In this document: one piece after another, positions 16,967 to 26,139 of the stretch
Numbering within the stretch: the stretch's first letter is position 1
How the letters are laid out: every line of letters starts with the position of its first letter
NCBI GenBank assembly: GCA_028694215.1
Contig: JAQUTW010000007.1
Location: 1-57,159 of the forward strand
Reading direction: 5' to 3'
Source: Paludibacteraceae bacterium
Lineage (GTDB): Bacteria > Bacteroidota > Bacteroidia > Bacteroidales > Paludibacteraceae
DNA length: 57,159 nt
The notes under the pieces: generated by a model
Told to the model about the DNA's origin: nothing
Seen by the model: only the letters and a program-made list of their open reading frames with translations
Databases searched by the model: none
Translations under genes and position numbers: made by a program

Positions 16967-18013
16967 ATGGCAATCATGAATTTTGGCGGTGTAAACGAGA
17001 ATGTAGTTACCCGCGACGAATTTTCTTTGGAAAAAGCACGTGAAGTATTAAAAAACGAAACAATAGCCATTATTGGTTATGGTGTTCAAGGACCGGGACA
17101 ATCATTAAACCTGCGAGATAATGGTTTTAACGTAATCGTAGGACAACGCAAAGGCGGGAAAACATGGGACAAAGCCATCGCAGACGGATGGGTTCCCGGA
17201 GAAACTCTATTTGAAATAGACGAAGCCTGCCAACGTGGCACCATCATTGAATACTTGCTATCCGATGCAGCACAAATAGAAGTTTGGCCACGCGTCAAAA
17301 AACATCTTACTGCCGGAAAAGCTCTCTATTTTTCTCACGGTTTCGGAATCACTTATAAAGAACGTACAGGTATTGTTCCACCTAAAGATGTTGACGTAAT
17401 TATGGTTGCACCTAAAGGATCAGGAACCTCATTGCGCCGTATGTTTCTGCAAGGACGCGGACTAAATTCCTCTTACGCCATTTTTCAAGACGCTACAGGC
17501 AATGCCTATAACCGTGTTATTGCCTTAGGTATTGGCGTTGGCTCAGGTTATCTTTTTGAAACAACATTTAAACGCGAAGTGTACTCTGACCTTACAGGTG
17601 AACGTGGCACTCTTATGGGAGCCATTCAAGGATTGCTTTTGGCACAATACGAAACTTTGCGCGAAAACGGACATACGCCATCGGAAGCTTTCAACGAAAC
17701 AGTTGAAGAACTGACACAATCATTAATGCCGCTGTTTGCAGAAAACGGTATGGATTGGATGTATGCCAACTGTTCCACAACTGCTCAAAGAGGTGCATTG
17801 GACTGGATGGGAAAGTTCCATGACGCCAGCAAACCCGTTTTCGAAAAATTATATCAAGAAGTAGCCTGTGGCAATGAAGCACAACGCTCTATTGACACCA
17901 ATTCCAAACCAAATTATCGTGAAGGGTTAGAAAAAGAATTAAAAGCATTGCGCGAAAGTGAAATGTGGCAAGCCGGTGCTGTAGTACGCAAGCTTCGCCC
18001 AGAAAATAACTAA
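16967..18013 (+). CDS. ilvC: ketol-acid reductoisomerase
   Basis: 348 aa. Converts acetolactate (or acetohydroxybutyrate) to the dihydroxy acid in valine, leucine and isoleucine synthesis, using NAD(P)H and Mg2+. Rossmann motif IAIIGYGVQGPGQSLNLRDNG, then VGQRKGGKTW, catalytic-domain segments VAPKGSGTSLRRMFLQGRG and DLTGERGTLMGAIQGLL with metal-binding acidic residues, and NCSTTAQRGALDWMGKF. The Bacteroidota form has the cofactor loop GQRKGGKTW. Monocistronic-looking promoter; no other ilv genes adjacent. Confidence 0.96.
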   Translation: MAIMNFGGVNENVVTRDEFSLEKAREVLKNETIAIIGYGVQGPGQSLNLRDNGFNVIVGQRKGGKTWDKAIADGWVPGETLFEIDEACQRGTIIEYLLSDAAQIEVWPRVKKHLTAGKALYFSHGFGITYKERTGIVPPKDVDVIMVAPKGSGTSLRRMFLQGRGLNSSYAIFQDATGNAYNRVIALGIGVGSGYLFETTFKREVYSDLTGERGTLMGAIQGLLLAQYETLRENGHTPSEAFNETVEELTQSLMPLFAENGMDWMYANCSTTAQRGALDWMGKFHDASKPVFEKLYQEVACGNEAQRSIDTNSKPNYREGLEKELKALRESEMWQAGAVVRKLRPENN

Positions 18014-18018
18014 AAAAC

Positions 18019-18441
18019 ATGAAAGGGCGTGTCCTAATCATATTCTCATTATTACTCCTGACGGTTTCCTGTAAAAAGGAATCGCCGGGAGTTTATGATA
18101 ATTTTTTAGGTACATGGTATCTGTCGGCAGCATATAAAGATGGAGAATCCGTTAATTGGCTGCGAACTATTATTCTCTTCGACTCGTGTGTAAAAAACTC
18201 CAATATCACATTTACCAACAACGCTACTTTTAGCACACAAAGTTCATGTGAAGGAGGTTCAACTTATGGATTTTACGAAGTTTCTGGCGATTCTTTGTTT
18301 GCTACAGATTCCACAAAAACTGAAGTTTTTCTATTTTTGAACGGCAGCCTTCTCAAAAACGTGGAATTCCACGACGTTCCATTTTTGGGAAATTTTACCT
18401 GTAACCTCGAATTTAAGAAAACAGAAGAATTGACTGAATAA
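18019..18441 (+). CDS. small lipoprotein, lipocalin-like
   Basis: 140 aa. Signal peptide with lipobox LLLLTVSCKK (acylated Cys at 18). The mature part has the pattern of small Bacteroidota lipocalin-like lipoproteins: NFLGTWYLSAAY near the start, then beta-strand-like segments ITFTNNATFSTQSSCEGG and YGFYEVSGDSLFATDS. Two internal cysteines (in FDSCVKN and SSCEGG) could pair. It follows ilvC by five bases, so it is probably co-transcribed, but a functional link is not evident. No specific function assigned. Confidence 0.8.
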   Translation: MKGRVLIIFSLLLLTVSCKKESPGVYDNFLGTWYLSAAYKDGESVNWLRTIILFDSCVKNSNITFTNNATFSTQSSCEGGSTYGFYEVSGDSLFATDSTKTEVFLFLNGSLLKNVEFHDVPFLGNFTCNLEFKKTEELTE

Positions 18442-18531
18442 CATATCATTGCAATATATGATTGGAAATCAATGTATTAAAAATATCTTCTAAAAAAAGT
18501 ATTTTTTTTTGCTCTTAATAAAAAAATATTG

Positions 18532-18539
18532 TACCTTTG
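18532..18539 (+). promoter_or_regulatory. tRNA-Glu/rpsT promoter -7 box
   Basis: TACCTTTG, 22 bases before the tRNA. The tRNA and rpsT may share this transcript. Confidence 0.55.
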
Positions 18540-18561
18540 CAACCGCCTTTTAACGGAATAA

Positions 18562-18633
18562 GGCCCATTCGTCTATCGGTTAGGACGCAAGATTTTCATT
18601 CTTGAAAGAGCGGTTCGATTCCGCTATGGGCTA
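18562..18633 (+). tRNA. tRNA-Glu (TTC)
   Basis: 72 bases. Acceptor GGCCCAT/ATGGGCT, anticodon stem-loop CAAGA-TTTTCAT-TCTTG with anticodon TTC, T arm GCGG-TTCGATT-CCGC. No encoded CCA. Confidence 0.95.
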
Positions 18634-18661
18634 CTATTAATTTATAAATTTGTTATAACAA

Positions 18662-18916
18662 ATGGCAAATCACAGTTCATCAATCAAAAGAATACGACAA
18701 ATTAACAGTCGTCGTCTGCATAACAAATATTATGCAAAAACCGCCCGTAATGCAGTCCGCAACTTACGTGAGTTAACAGACAAAAAAGAAGCCGAAGCAC
18801 TTTTGAAAAAAGTGTCAAGTATGTTGGATAAATTGGCAAAAAAACATATTATCCACAAAAACAAAGCAGGCAACTTAAAATCAAAATTGACTTTAAAAGT
18901 CAACAAGTTGGCATAA
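18662..18916 (+). CDS. rpsT: 30S ribosomal protein S20
   Basis: 84 aa, very basic, all alpha-helical. Starts [13 protein letters not shown], then [13 protein letters not shown]-like sequence and closing [20 protein letters not shown], as in all S20 proteins. Binds 16S rRNA early in 30S assembly. It starts 28 bases after tRNA-Glu and ends before a strong terminator. Confidence 0.96.
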   Translation: MANHSSSIKRIRQINSRRLHNKYYAKTARNAVRNLRELTDKKEAEALLKKVSSMLDKLAKKHIIHKNKAGNLKSKLTLKVNKLA

Positions 18917-18937
18917 GCAGACACATAAGTCAGATAT

Positions 18938-18974
18938 AGAAGCTTTTCCTATTTGGAAGGGCTTCTATTTTTTT
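18938..18974 (+). terminator. rpsT terminator
   Basis: AGAAGC (18938) pairs with GCTTCT (18961), continued by TTCC/GGAA, followed by ATTTTTTTG. The radC -33 element lies within its apical part. Confidence 0.75.
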
Positions 18975-18983
18975 GTATCTTTA
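18952..18983 (+). promoter_or_regulatory. probable radC promoter, overlapping the rpsT terminator
   Basis: TTTG (18952-18955), 20-base spacer, TATCTTTA (18976-18983; last base off consensus). The ATG is 20 bases further on. Confidence 0.5.
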
Positions 18984-19003
18984 CCCCCAATTTTAAAGCG
19001 TAA

Positions 19004-19699
19004 ATGGCAACCGAAAGATTAAATCTGAAAGCTTGGTCAGACGAAGACAAACCTCGTGAAAAAATGCTGACAAAGGGAATTTCTGCATTGTCAGACACAG
19101 ATTTACTCGCCATTTTGTTACGCACCGGCACCAAAGAAGAAACAGTAGTAGAACTTGCGCGACGGCTTTTGGGGTCTGTTCACAACAACTTAGATGAATT
19201 AGGGAAACTATCAATCAGAGATTTGTGCACAAATTTTAAAGGCATTGGCGCAACAAAAGCCATTACGTTGACCGCAGCTTTAGAACTTGGACGTAGGCGC
19301 AAACAATCCAATATCTTAGATAAACAACAAATCACAAGCTCTCACGACGCATATACCTATTTTGCTCCTCTGATGGAAGATTTGCCACACGAAGAATTTT
19401 GGATTCTACTGTTAAATCATAGCAATAAAATTATTAATGCCACTCGCATCAGTTCGGGAGGTGTAACAGCGACCACCGTCGATGTCAAATTAATTCTCAA
19501 AGAAGCAGTGAACCGCTTGGCAAGTGGCATCATTATGGCACACAATCACCCATCAGGAAATATAGTGCCAAGCAATGAAGACAAATTGTTAACTAACAAA
19601 ATACACCGCGCCTGCCAATTGTTTGATATTCGACTACTTGACCATATTATCGTTGGCCACAACCATTTTTTTAGTTTTACCGACAATGGAGAATTATAG
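19004..19699 (+). CDS. radC: RadC/JAB-domain protein
   Basis: 231 aa. N-terminal UPF0758 helix-hairpin-helix part (PREKMLTKGISALSDTDLLAILLRTGTK; LCTNFKGIGATKAITLTAALELGRR) and a C-terminal JAB/MPN domain with the metalloprotease-like HNHPSGNIVPSNED. The old DNA repair label is not well supported; biochemical role unclear. Its stop codon overlaps the region of possible proB starts, so translation of the two may be coupled. Confidence 0.93.
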   Translation: MATERLNLKAWSDEDKPREKMLTKGISALSDTDLLAILLRTGTKEETVVELARRLLGSVHNNLDELGKLSIRDLCTNFKGIGATKAITLTAALELGRRRKQSNILDKQQITSSHDAYTYFAPLMEDLPHEEFWILLLNHSNKIINATRISSGGVTATTVDVKLILKEAVNRLASGIIMAHNHPSGNIVPSNEDKLLTNKIHRACQLFDIRLLDHIIVGHNHFFSFTDNGEL

Positions 19700-19703
19700 A
19701 AAT

Positions 19704-20783
19704 ATGATACAAAATCACGCTAAAATTGCCATCAAAATCGGCAGTAATGTACTGACACAGTCTGACGGCACATTAGATCTGCAACGTATGGCTGCTTTAA
19801 CAGATCAAATTGCCAATTTGCATCAACAAGGAATTGAAATTATTATTATTTCATCGGGTGCAGTAGCATCCGGGCGCAGCGAATTGAAATTAAGTAAAAA
19901 GCTGGATAGTGTAGAACAGCGACAACTATTTTCTGCTGTAGGACAAGCAAAACTCATCAACAGGTATTATGAACTTTTTCGCAAGCACGATATCGCAGTC
20001 GGACAAGTTTTGACGACAAAAGAGAACTTCTCCACCCGCCGCCATTATCTTAATCAACGCAACTGCATCCAAGTAATGATTGACAACGGCGTTATCCCCA
20101 TTGTCAACGAAAATGACACTATTTCCGTATCCGAACTAATGTTTACCGACAACGATGAATTATCCGGATTAATTGCCTCAATGATAGATGCAAAACTACT
20201 TATTATTCTAACTAATGTGGACGGCATTTTTGACGGGGATCCTTCCCTGCCTACTTCAAAAACAATTCCCGTTATACAACACAACGACAATCTTTCCAAT
20301 TATATAAAAACTTCAAAATCAACCTTTGGAAGAGGTGGCATGCTTACCAAAACAACCATCGCCCACAAAATAGCCGATGAAGGAATTGAAGTTGTCATTG
20401 CAAATGGAAAACGCGATCATGTATTAACAGATTTGTTAACGGGGAACAATGTTCCATGCACCCGTTTTGTGCCATCAGCCGACAATGTTTCGAGCATCAA
20501 GAAATGGATTGCCCACTCCGAAGGATTTGCCAAAGGCGAACTTCATGTTAATGCACTCGCAGCCAAAGCACTTTGTGGCGATAAAGCTGTCAGTCTATTA
20601 CCAATCGGCATAGAAGATGTTGTTGGCAATTTTGAGAAAGACGACATTGTAAAAATTATTGCCCCCGGACAACATTCATTAGGTGTCGGAAAAGTACAAA
20701 TAGACAGTACCAAAGCACGTTCCCTGATTGGTAAAAAAAGGCAAAAACCGATTGTGCATTATGATTATTTATATTTGGATTAA
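19704..20783 (+). CDS. proB: glutamate 5-kinase
   Basis: 359 aa from the ATG at 19704 (MIQNHAKIAIKIGSN), which matches family length. Longer in-frame starts (19623, 19686) overlap radC and are less likely. First step of proline synthesis: glutamate to glutamyl 5-phosphate. Amino-acid kinase domain about 1-250: KIGSNVLT, IIISSGAVASGRSEL, PIVNENDTISVSE, FTDNDELSGLIA, FGRGGMLTKTTIA. C-terminal PUA domain from about 270 (GEGFAKG-type start, then VVGNFEKDDIVKI). proA is not adjacent. Confidence 0.94.
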   Translation: MIQNHAKIAIKIGSNVLTQSDGTLDLQRMAALTDQIANLHQQGIEIIIISSGAVASGRSELKLSKKLDSVEQRQLFSAVGQAKLINRYYELFRKHDIAVGQVLTTKENFSTRRHYLNQRNCIQVMIDNGVIPIVNENDTISVSELMFTDNDELSGLIASMIDAKLLIILTNVDGIFDGDPSLPTSKTIPVIQHNDNLSNYIKTSKSTFGRGGMLTKTTIAHKIADEGIEVVIANGKRDHVLTDLLTGNNVPCTRFVPSADNVSSIKKWIAHSEGFAKGELHVNALAAKALCGDKAVSLLPIGIEDVVGNFEKDDIVKIIAPGQHSLGVGKVQIDSTKARSLIGKKRQKPIVHYDYLYLD

Positions 20784-20797
20784 AAACGTACAACAAC

Positions 20798-22021
20798 ATG
20801 ATTAACAAAAATAAAATCATTAACGACCCTGTATTTGGCTTTATCACCATTCCAAATGCTTTCTTGTACGATTTAATACAACATCCTTATTTTCAGAGGC
20901 TAAACCGAATAAAACAGTTAGGCGTTGCTTATTTTGTTTATCCCGGTGCGCAACATACACGTTTCCAGCATTCTTTGGGAGCAATGTATCTGATGAACGA
21001 AACTATAAAGCAACTAAGATTCAAAGAGCAGGACATTTCGGATATGGAAGCTACCGGACTGTTGTCAGCTATTTTGCTACACGATATTGGTCACGGACCA
21101 TTTTCACACGTTTTAGAACACACTTTAACCAAAGGCATTTCACACGAAGACATTACACTTATGTTAATGCAAAAAATTAATGCTGAATACCATGAAGATT
21201 TAGACATTGCCATTCAAATTTTCAACAATCAGTATTCACGAAAATTTATGCATCAATTGGTAAGCGGTCAATTAGACATGGACAGATTAGATTATCTGCG
21301 CCGCGACAGCTTCTTTACAGGTGTAACGGAAGGAAGCATCGGATCAGCACGCATCATTAAAATGTTAAATGTGAAAGATGATAAATTAGTAGTTGAAGCC
21401 AAAGGAATTTATTCTATCGAAAATTTTCTTATTGCAAGACGTTTTATGTATTGGCAGGTTTATTTACATAAAACTTCGGTAGCTGCCGAAAAATTGCTAA
21501 TTAAAATTTTGGAACGCGCCCAATTTTTATGCTCGCAAGGAGAAAAACTTTTTGCAGTACCGGCATTGTCGTATTTTATTCAGCAAAATATTACAAAGGA
21601 TATGTTTATGACGAATGACGATGCCATTAAAAATTTTATTGCTCTTGACGATTCGGATCTTATTTCTGCCATTAAAATTTGGGTAAATCATTCAGACATT
21701 GTCCTTTCCACATTAAGCCAGGCCTTTGTAAACAGAAAACTTTTCAAAGTAAAACGACAAGAGTTATCGGAAGACATCAAAGCCGACTTAATAAAAAATT
21801 ATGTAAAACACTTCAAAATATCGCCACACGACGCCTCATATTTCTTTGATATAGAACCATTAAGCACTTCTGCAACATACCACAGAGGATCCGACCAAAT
21901 CTTAATTCTTGCCAACAACAAATCCGTCATCGACATTACAGACGCTTCGGATATGCTTGATATCAATATTCTCGATAAGACTGTAACCAAAAATTATTTC
22001 TGCTATTATCCGATAGGATAA
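20798..22021 (+). CDS. HD-domain phosphohydrolase
   Basis: 407 aa. Opens DPVFGFITIPN and QHPYFQRLNRIKQLG, then H58 in TRFQHSLG and the HD pair H95-D96 in LLHDIGHGPFSHVLEH, with D of QLDMDRLDYLRRDSFFTG as the last metal ligand. This is the dGTPase/SAMHD1-like subgroup of HD hydrolases, probably acting on nucleotides; the substrate is not clear from sequence. It starts 14 bases after proB. HD protein followed by lpxD, lpxC-fabZ and lpxA is a conserved Bacteroidales order. Confidence 0.9.
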   Translation: MINKNKIINDPVFGFITIPNAFLYDLIQHPYFQRLNRIKQLGVAYFVYPGAQHTRFQHSLGAMYLMNETIKQLRFKEQDISDMEATGLLSAILLHDIGHGPFSHVLEHTLTKGISHEDITLMLMQKINAEYHEDLDIAIQIFNNQYSRKFMHQLVSGQLDMDRLDYLRRDSFFTGVTEGSIGSARIIKMLNVKDDKLVVEAKGIYSIENFLIARRFMYWQVYLHKTSVAAEKLLIKILERAQFLCSQGEKLFAVPALSYFIQQNITKDMFMTNDDAIKNFIALDDSDLISAIKIWVNHSDIVLSTLSQAFVNRKLFKVKRQELSEDIKADLIKNYVKHFKISPHDASYFFDIEPLSTSATYHRGSDQILILANNKSVIDITDASDMLDINILDKTVTKNYFCYYPIG

Positions 22022-22140
22022 CGAGTATAATTCAACACTTTACAGAAAAAAATCATTTATGCAAAAAAGCTAATATTTTTATGTGTATTCATGCAACGTT
22101 TTTTTTCAAAAAAACATCATAAATATAAAGCTTATTTTTC

Positions 22141-23181
22141 ATGAAATTTTCAGCCCAACAAATAGCCGATTATCTTTCGGGCGAAGTAGTCGGAAACCCT
22201 AATGTTTTTGTAAATAATTTCTCAAAAATAGAAGAAGGACAGCCTGGAACACTTACCTTTCTCTCCAATCCCAAATACACACCGTTTATCTATACAACCA
22301 AAGCCGACATTGTGTTGGTGGATGCAACATTTGAAGCTGAAGCTCCCATTTCTGCCACTCTGATAAAAGTTGAAAGTGCTTACCAAGCATTAGCCAAACT
22401 TTTGCAACTAAGTGAAAGTCTGAAACCTAAAAAAAATGGCATACACACGTTAGCCTTTATTGACGAAACGGCACACTTGGGAAAAGACGTTTACGTTGGA
22501 GCTTTTGTGTCAATCGGGAAAAATGTGTGCATTGGCGACAATACCCGTATTTATGCAAGTGTAGTAATGGAAGACGGCGCATCTGTAGGCAATAACAGCA
22601 TTCTTTATCCTCATGTAACACTTTATGAAAATTGTAAAGTGGGCAACAATTGCATTATTCATGCAGGAGCGGTAATTGGAGCAGATGGTTTTGGTTTTGC
22701 ACCGGACAACGAAGGACACTATAACAAAATTCCACAAATTGGTAACGTTGTCATAGAAGATGATGTAGAGATTGGTGCCAACACCACCATCGACCGTGCA
22801 ACTATGGAATCTACCATCATTCGGCGTGGAACCAAAATTGATAACTTGGTACAAATCGCTCACAATGTTGAAATTGGAGAATATTCAGGTATGGCTGCAC
22901 AAACAGGTATTGCCGGTTCCACAAAAATAGGCAAGCATTGTATTTTGGCTGGTCAGGTAGGTATTGCCGGTCATCTTGACATCGCAGATGGCTCAATATT
23001 TTTAGCTCAAACCGGAGTACCAAATTCCATAAAACAACCTAATCAAATGTGGCAAGGCTATCCTGCAGTTCCGGTTGCAACGTTCCGACGTTCTTCGGTA
23101 GTATATAAAAACCTATCGGACTTACAACGAAAAATATATGCTTTGGAAAAGCAAATAAACCAATTAACCGCCACTAAATAA
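22141..23181 (+). CDS. lpxD: UDP-3-O-acylglucosamine N-acyltransferase
   Basis: 346 aa. Third step of lipid A synthesis: N-acylation of UDP-3-O-acylglucosamine. N-terminal uridine-binding domain about 1-100 ([34 protein letters not shown]), then a left-handed beta helix of hexapeptide repeats about 105-310, with catalytic His in [25 protein letters not shown], and a C-terminal helix. The 119-base gap before it is AT-rich and contains no clear promoter. 26 bases separate it from lpxC-fabZ. Confidence 0.96.
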   Translation: MKFSAQQIADYLSGEVVGNPNVFVNNFSKIEEGQPGTLTFLSNPKYTPFIYTTKADIVLVDATFEAEAPISATLIKVESAYQALAKLLQLSESLKPKKNGIHTLAFIDETAHLGKDVYVGAFVSIGKNVCIGDNTRIYASVVMEDGASVGNNSILYPHVTLYENCKVGNNCIIHAGAVIGADGFGFAPDNEGHYNKIPQIGNVVIEDDVEIGANTTIDRATMESTIIRRGTKIDNLVQIAHNVEIGEYSGMAAQTGIAGSTKIGKHCILAGQVGIAGHLDIADGSIFLAQTGVPNSIKQPNQMWQGYPAVPVATFRRSSVVYKNLSDLQRKIYALEKQINQLTATK

Positions 23182-23207
23182 ATCAAGTATCAAACACATA
23201 CATCCTT

Positions 23208-24593
23208 ATGGCAAAACAAACCACACTCAAATCATCTTTTCAACTTACAGGTAAAGGATTACATACAGGTTTAAAGATAATTCTGACCATAAAACCTGCA
23301 GCAGAAAATACAGGTTACATCATTCGAAGAATTGATTTAGAAGGTCATCCTGAAATTCCGGCATTAGCCGATTATGTGGACAAAACAACCAGAGGAACTG
23401 TTTTAAAAAAGGGCGAAATTCAAGTCAGTACGGTAGAACACGGTTTGGCTGCATTGTATGCAATGGGTATTGACAATTGCATCATAGAAGTTGATGCTCC
23501 TGAATTTCCCATTTTAGATGGTAGTGCAAAATATTATGTAGAAAAAATTAATGAAGTAGGTATTCAGACACAAAATCAGGAAAAAGATTTTTTTGTCGTA
23601 AAAGAGAAAATGACTTACCAACTTCCAAACAGCCCTTCGTCTATTACACTTTTGCCTGATGATGCTTTTAGCGTACAAACTCTTATAGGTTACGACTCTC
23701 CCATTTTAAGTAACCAATATGCAATTTTAGACAACATGTCCAATTTTGCAACCGAAATAGCACCATGTCGTACTTTTGTTTTCGTACGTGAACTGGAACC
23801 ACTGTTAAAAATGAATCTTATCAAAGGTGGAGATTTAAATAATGCCGTGGTCATTTACGACAAGCAAATTTCAGAAGTCGAATTGCAGCGGATTGCAGAG
23901 GTTATGAATCAACCTTGTCCACACGTCGCTTCTTTGGGATATCTTAATACCAATTTGCTCTTCAACAACGAACCAGCCAGACATAAAATGCTGGATATCA
24001 TAGGCGATTTGGCACTTATAGGAAAACCAATAAAAGGACGTGTCATTGCAGTGCACCCGGGACATTCGACCAATACTGCGTTAGCAAAACAAATTCGCAA
24101 AGAGATGAAACGACAAGATGTTTCTCTTCCTTTGTACACTCCGGATGCAACACCTCTAATGGACACCAATCAGATAAAAAAACTACTTCCCCATCGTTAT
24201 CCATTTTTATTAGTTGACAAAGTAGTGGAAATCAGTGATAATTATATTGTAGGCGTTAAAAACATCACAGCCAATGAGGTACAATTTTTAGGACATTTTC
24301 CACAAGAATCGGTAATGCCCGGCGTTTTAATTATCGAAGCAATGGCACAAACAGCCGGTCTGTTTGTCCTAAATTCACTAAAAGATGCCAGCGCTTTCTC
24401 AACATACCTTCTGAAATTGGATAACGTAAAATTCAGAAAAAAAGTCGTTCCCGGCGATGTACTTGTAATGAAAGTTCTACTTACTTCACCTATACGTCGT
24501 GGGGTTTCCAATATTAAAGGTTATGCTTTTGTCGGTAATAAAATTGCGGCCGAAGCAGAAATGATAGCACAATTAACAGACAATAAAAAATAA
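23208..24593 (+). CDS. lpxC/fabZ: LpxC-FabZ fusion: UDP-3-O-acyl-GlcNAc deacetylase / 3-hydroxyacyl-ACP dehydratase
   Basis: 461 aa fusion typical of Bacteroidota. LpxC part about 1-315: STVEHGLAALYAMGIDN with a zinc His, ARHKMLDIIGDLALIG with the second zinc His and Asp, and HPGHSTNTALAKQ with the catalytic His. It performs the committed deacetylation of lipid A synthesis. FabZ hot-dog domain from about 319 (MDTNQIKKLLPHRYPFLLVDKVVEI) with active-site GHFPQESVMPG and EAMAQTAG; it dehydrates 3-hydroxyacyl-ACP. The fusion couples two enzymes that compete for the hydroxyacyl-ACP pool. Confidence 0.97.
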   Translation: MAKQTTLKSSFQLTGKGLHTGLKIILTIKPAAENTGYIIRRIDLEGHPEIPALADYVDKTTRGTVLKKGEIQVSTVEHGLAALYAMGIDNCIIEVDAPEFPILDGSAKYYVEKINEVGIQTQNQEKDFFVVKEKMTYQLPNSPSSITLLPDDAFSVQTLIGYDSPILSNQYAILDNMSNFATEIAPCRTFVFVRELEPLLKMNLIKGGDLNNAVVIYDKQISEVELQRIAEVMNQPCPHVASLGYLNTNLLFNNEPARHKMLDIIGDLALIGKPIKGRVIAVHPGHSTNTALAKQIRKEMKRQDVSLPLYTPDATPLMDTNQIKKLLPHRYPFLLVDKVVEISDNYIVGVKNITANEVQFLGHFPQESVMPGVLIIEAMAQTAGLFVLNSLKDASAFSTYLLKLDNVKFRKKVVPGDVLVMKVLLTSPIRRGVSNIKGYAFVGNKIAAEAEMIAQLTDNKK

Positions 24594-24608
24594 TAATCTC
24601 TCAATTTT

Positions 24609-25391
24609 ATGAAACAACCATTAGCATACATACATCCCGAAGCAAAAATTGCTCCCAATGTAGTTATAGATCCGTTTGTAACCATTGATAAAAATGTTGT
24701 AATAGGCGATGGAACTCGTATCGGTTCTAATGTAACTATTTTAGAGAATACGACCATAGGAAAAAACTGCGTTATTTTCCCGGGTGCAGTCATAGGTGCA
24801 GTACCACAGGATCTTAAATTTAATGGTGAAGAAACTTTTGTCGTTATTGGCGACAACACTGTAATTCGCGAATGTGTAACCATTCACCGTGGCACCGCTT
24901 CAAAACAAAAAACAGTTGTCGGTAGCAACTGTCTGATTATGGCTTACTGTCATGTCGCCCACGATTGTATTATTGGTAATAATATCATCATGTCCAATGT
25001 TACGCAATTGGCAGGCGAAGTGCAAATTGGTGATTATGCCGTATTAGGTGGCGGTTCTTTAATACATCAATTTACGCATATTGGTAAGCACGTAATGCTA
25101 CAAGGTGGTTCCAGAGTAAACAAAGACATTCCACCATTTATCACAGCAGCCAGAGAACCTGTTTCTTACGCCGGCGTCAATTCTATCGGCTTGCGCAGAA
25201 GAGGTTTTACAAATGAACAAATATGCGACATCCAAAACGTATATCGCATTCTATTTCAATCCGGTAAAAACCGTACCATGGCATTAGAACAGGTAGAAAC
25301 GGAATTACCTGCATCTGCAGAACGTGACGAAATCGTTTTGTTTATAAGAAATTCGGCGCGTGGTATTTTAAAAGGATATCTGGAAAAATAA
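24609..25391 (+). CDS. lpxA: UDP-N-acetylglucosamine O-acyltransferase
   Basis: 260 aa. First step of lipid A synthesis: 3-O-acylation of UDP-GlcNAc. Left-handed beta helix of hexapeptide repeats about 10-190 ([34 protein letters not shown]), catalytic His in [37 protein letters not shown], then a helical C-terminal domain with [11 protein letters not shown]. It ends the lpxD-lpxC/fabZ-lpxA unit and is followed by a strong terminator. Confidence 0.97.
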   Translation: MKQPLAYIHPEAKIAPNVVIDPFVTIDKNVVIGDGTRIGSNVTILENTTIGKNCVIFPGAVIGAVPQDLKFNGEETFVVIGDNTVIRECVTIHRGTASKQKTVVGSNCLIMAYCHVAHDCIIGNNIIMSNVTQLAGEVQIGDYAVLGGGSLIHQFTHIGKHVMLQGGSRVNKDIPPFITAAREPVSYAGVNSIGLRRRGFTNEQICDIQNVYRILFQSGKNRTMALEQVETELPASAERDEIVLFIRNSARGILKGYLEK

Positions 25392-25406
25392 ATTCGGCTA
25401 TGTCAT

Positions 25407-25434
25407 AAAAAAGGACGCTAACGCGTCCTTTTTT
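25407..25434. terminator. bidirectional terminator between lpxA and ung
   Basis: AAAAAAGGACGC pairs with GCGTCCTTTTTT around CTAAC. A and T tracts on both sides serve the two convergent genes. Confidence 0.85.
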
Positions 25435-26098
25435 ATTCCCAATTTATAGGCTTCAATCCATGTGCAACCAAATACTTGTTGGCATCACAAAAATGCCCAC
25501 AACCAAAAAATCCCCGATAAGCAGACAATGGCGACGGATGTGCTGATGTCAAAATCAAATGTCGATTTGCGTCAATATATTTTGCTTTTTGTTGAGCGTA
25601 ATTTCCCCATAACAAAAAGACAATATGTTCTTTTTTATCAGCAAGTGTCTTTATGACAGAATCGGTAAATTGCTCCCAGCCTTTACCTTGATGTGATCCT
25701 GCCACATGTGCTCGCACGGTCAGAGTTGCATTCAGCAGTAGCACACCTTGTTTTGCCCAACGTTCCAAATTACCGGTTGGTAATGTCTTAATGCCAAATT
25801 CGTTTTCTATCTCTTTGTAAATATTTACCAATGATGGAGGAAGTTCAATACCATTATTTACGGAAAAACTTAAACCATGTGCCTGACCAATATTATGATA
25901 AGGATCTTGACCTAAAATTACTACCTTAACCTGATTAAATGGACACAGATTGAAGGCATTAAAAATCAACTTTCCGGGAGGGAAAATAGTATTGGTAGCG
26001 TATTCTTCTTTTACAAACTGTGTCAACTGTTCAAAATACGGAAGTTGAAATTCATCATTTAATACTTCCTTCCAACTTTGCTCTATTGTTACATTCAT
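25433..26098 (-). CDS. ung: uracil-DNA glycosylase (family 1)
   Basis: 221 aa. Removes uracil from DNA. Catalytic water-activating Asp in VVILGQDPYHNIGQAHGLSFSV, uracil-binding Asn in LLLNATLTVRAHVAGSHQGKGW, VFLLWGNYAQQK, and DNA-intercalation loop HPSPLSAYRGFFGCGHF. Normal length. It is alone, convergent with lpxA, and separated from the upstream glycoside-hydrolase-like operon by a terminator. Confidence 0.97.
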   Translation of the reverse strand: MNVTIEQSWKEVLNDEFQLPYFEQLTQFVKEEYATNTIFPPGKLIFNAFNLCPFNQVKVVILGQDPYHNIGQAHGLSFSVNNGIELPPSLVNIYKEIENEFGIKTLPTGNLERWAKQGVLLLNATLTVRAHVAGSHQGKGWEQFTDSVIKTLADKKEHIVFLLWGNYAQQKAKYIDANRHLILTSAHPSPLSAYRGFFGCGHFCDANKYLVAHGLKPINWE

Positions 26099-26108
26099 AG
26101 CATAATAG

Positions 26109-26134
26109 AAAAGCCTCCCTTTCGAGAGGCTTTT
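26109..26134 (-). terminator. terminator of the GHL10 operon
   Basis: AAAAGCCTC (26109-26117) pairs with GAGGCTTTT (26126-26134), just after the stop of the last operon gene on the minus strand. Confidence 0.7.
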
Positions 26135-26139
26135 TAAAA

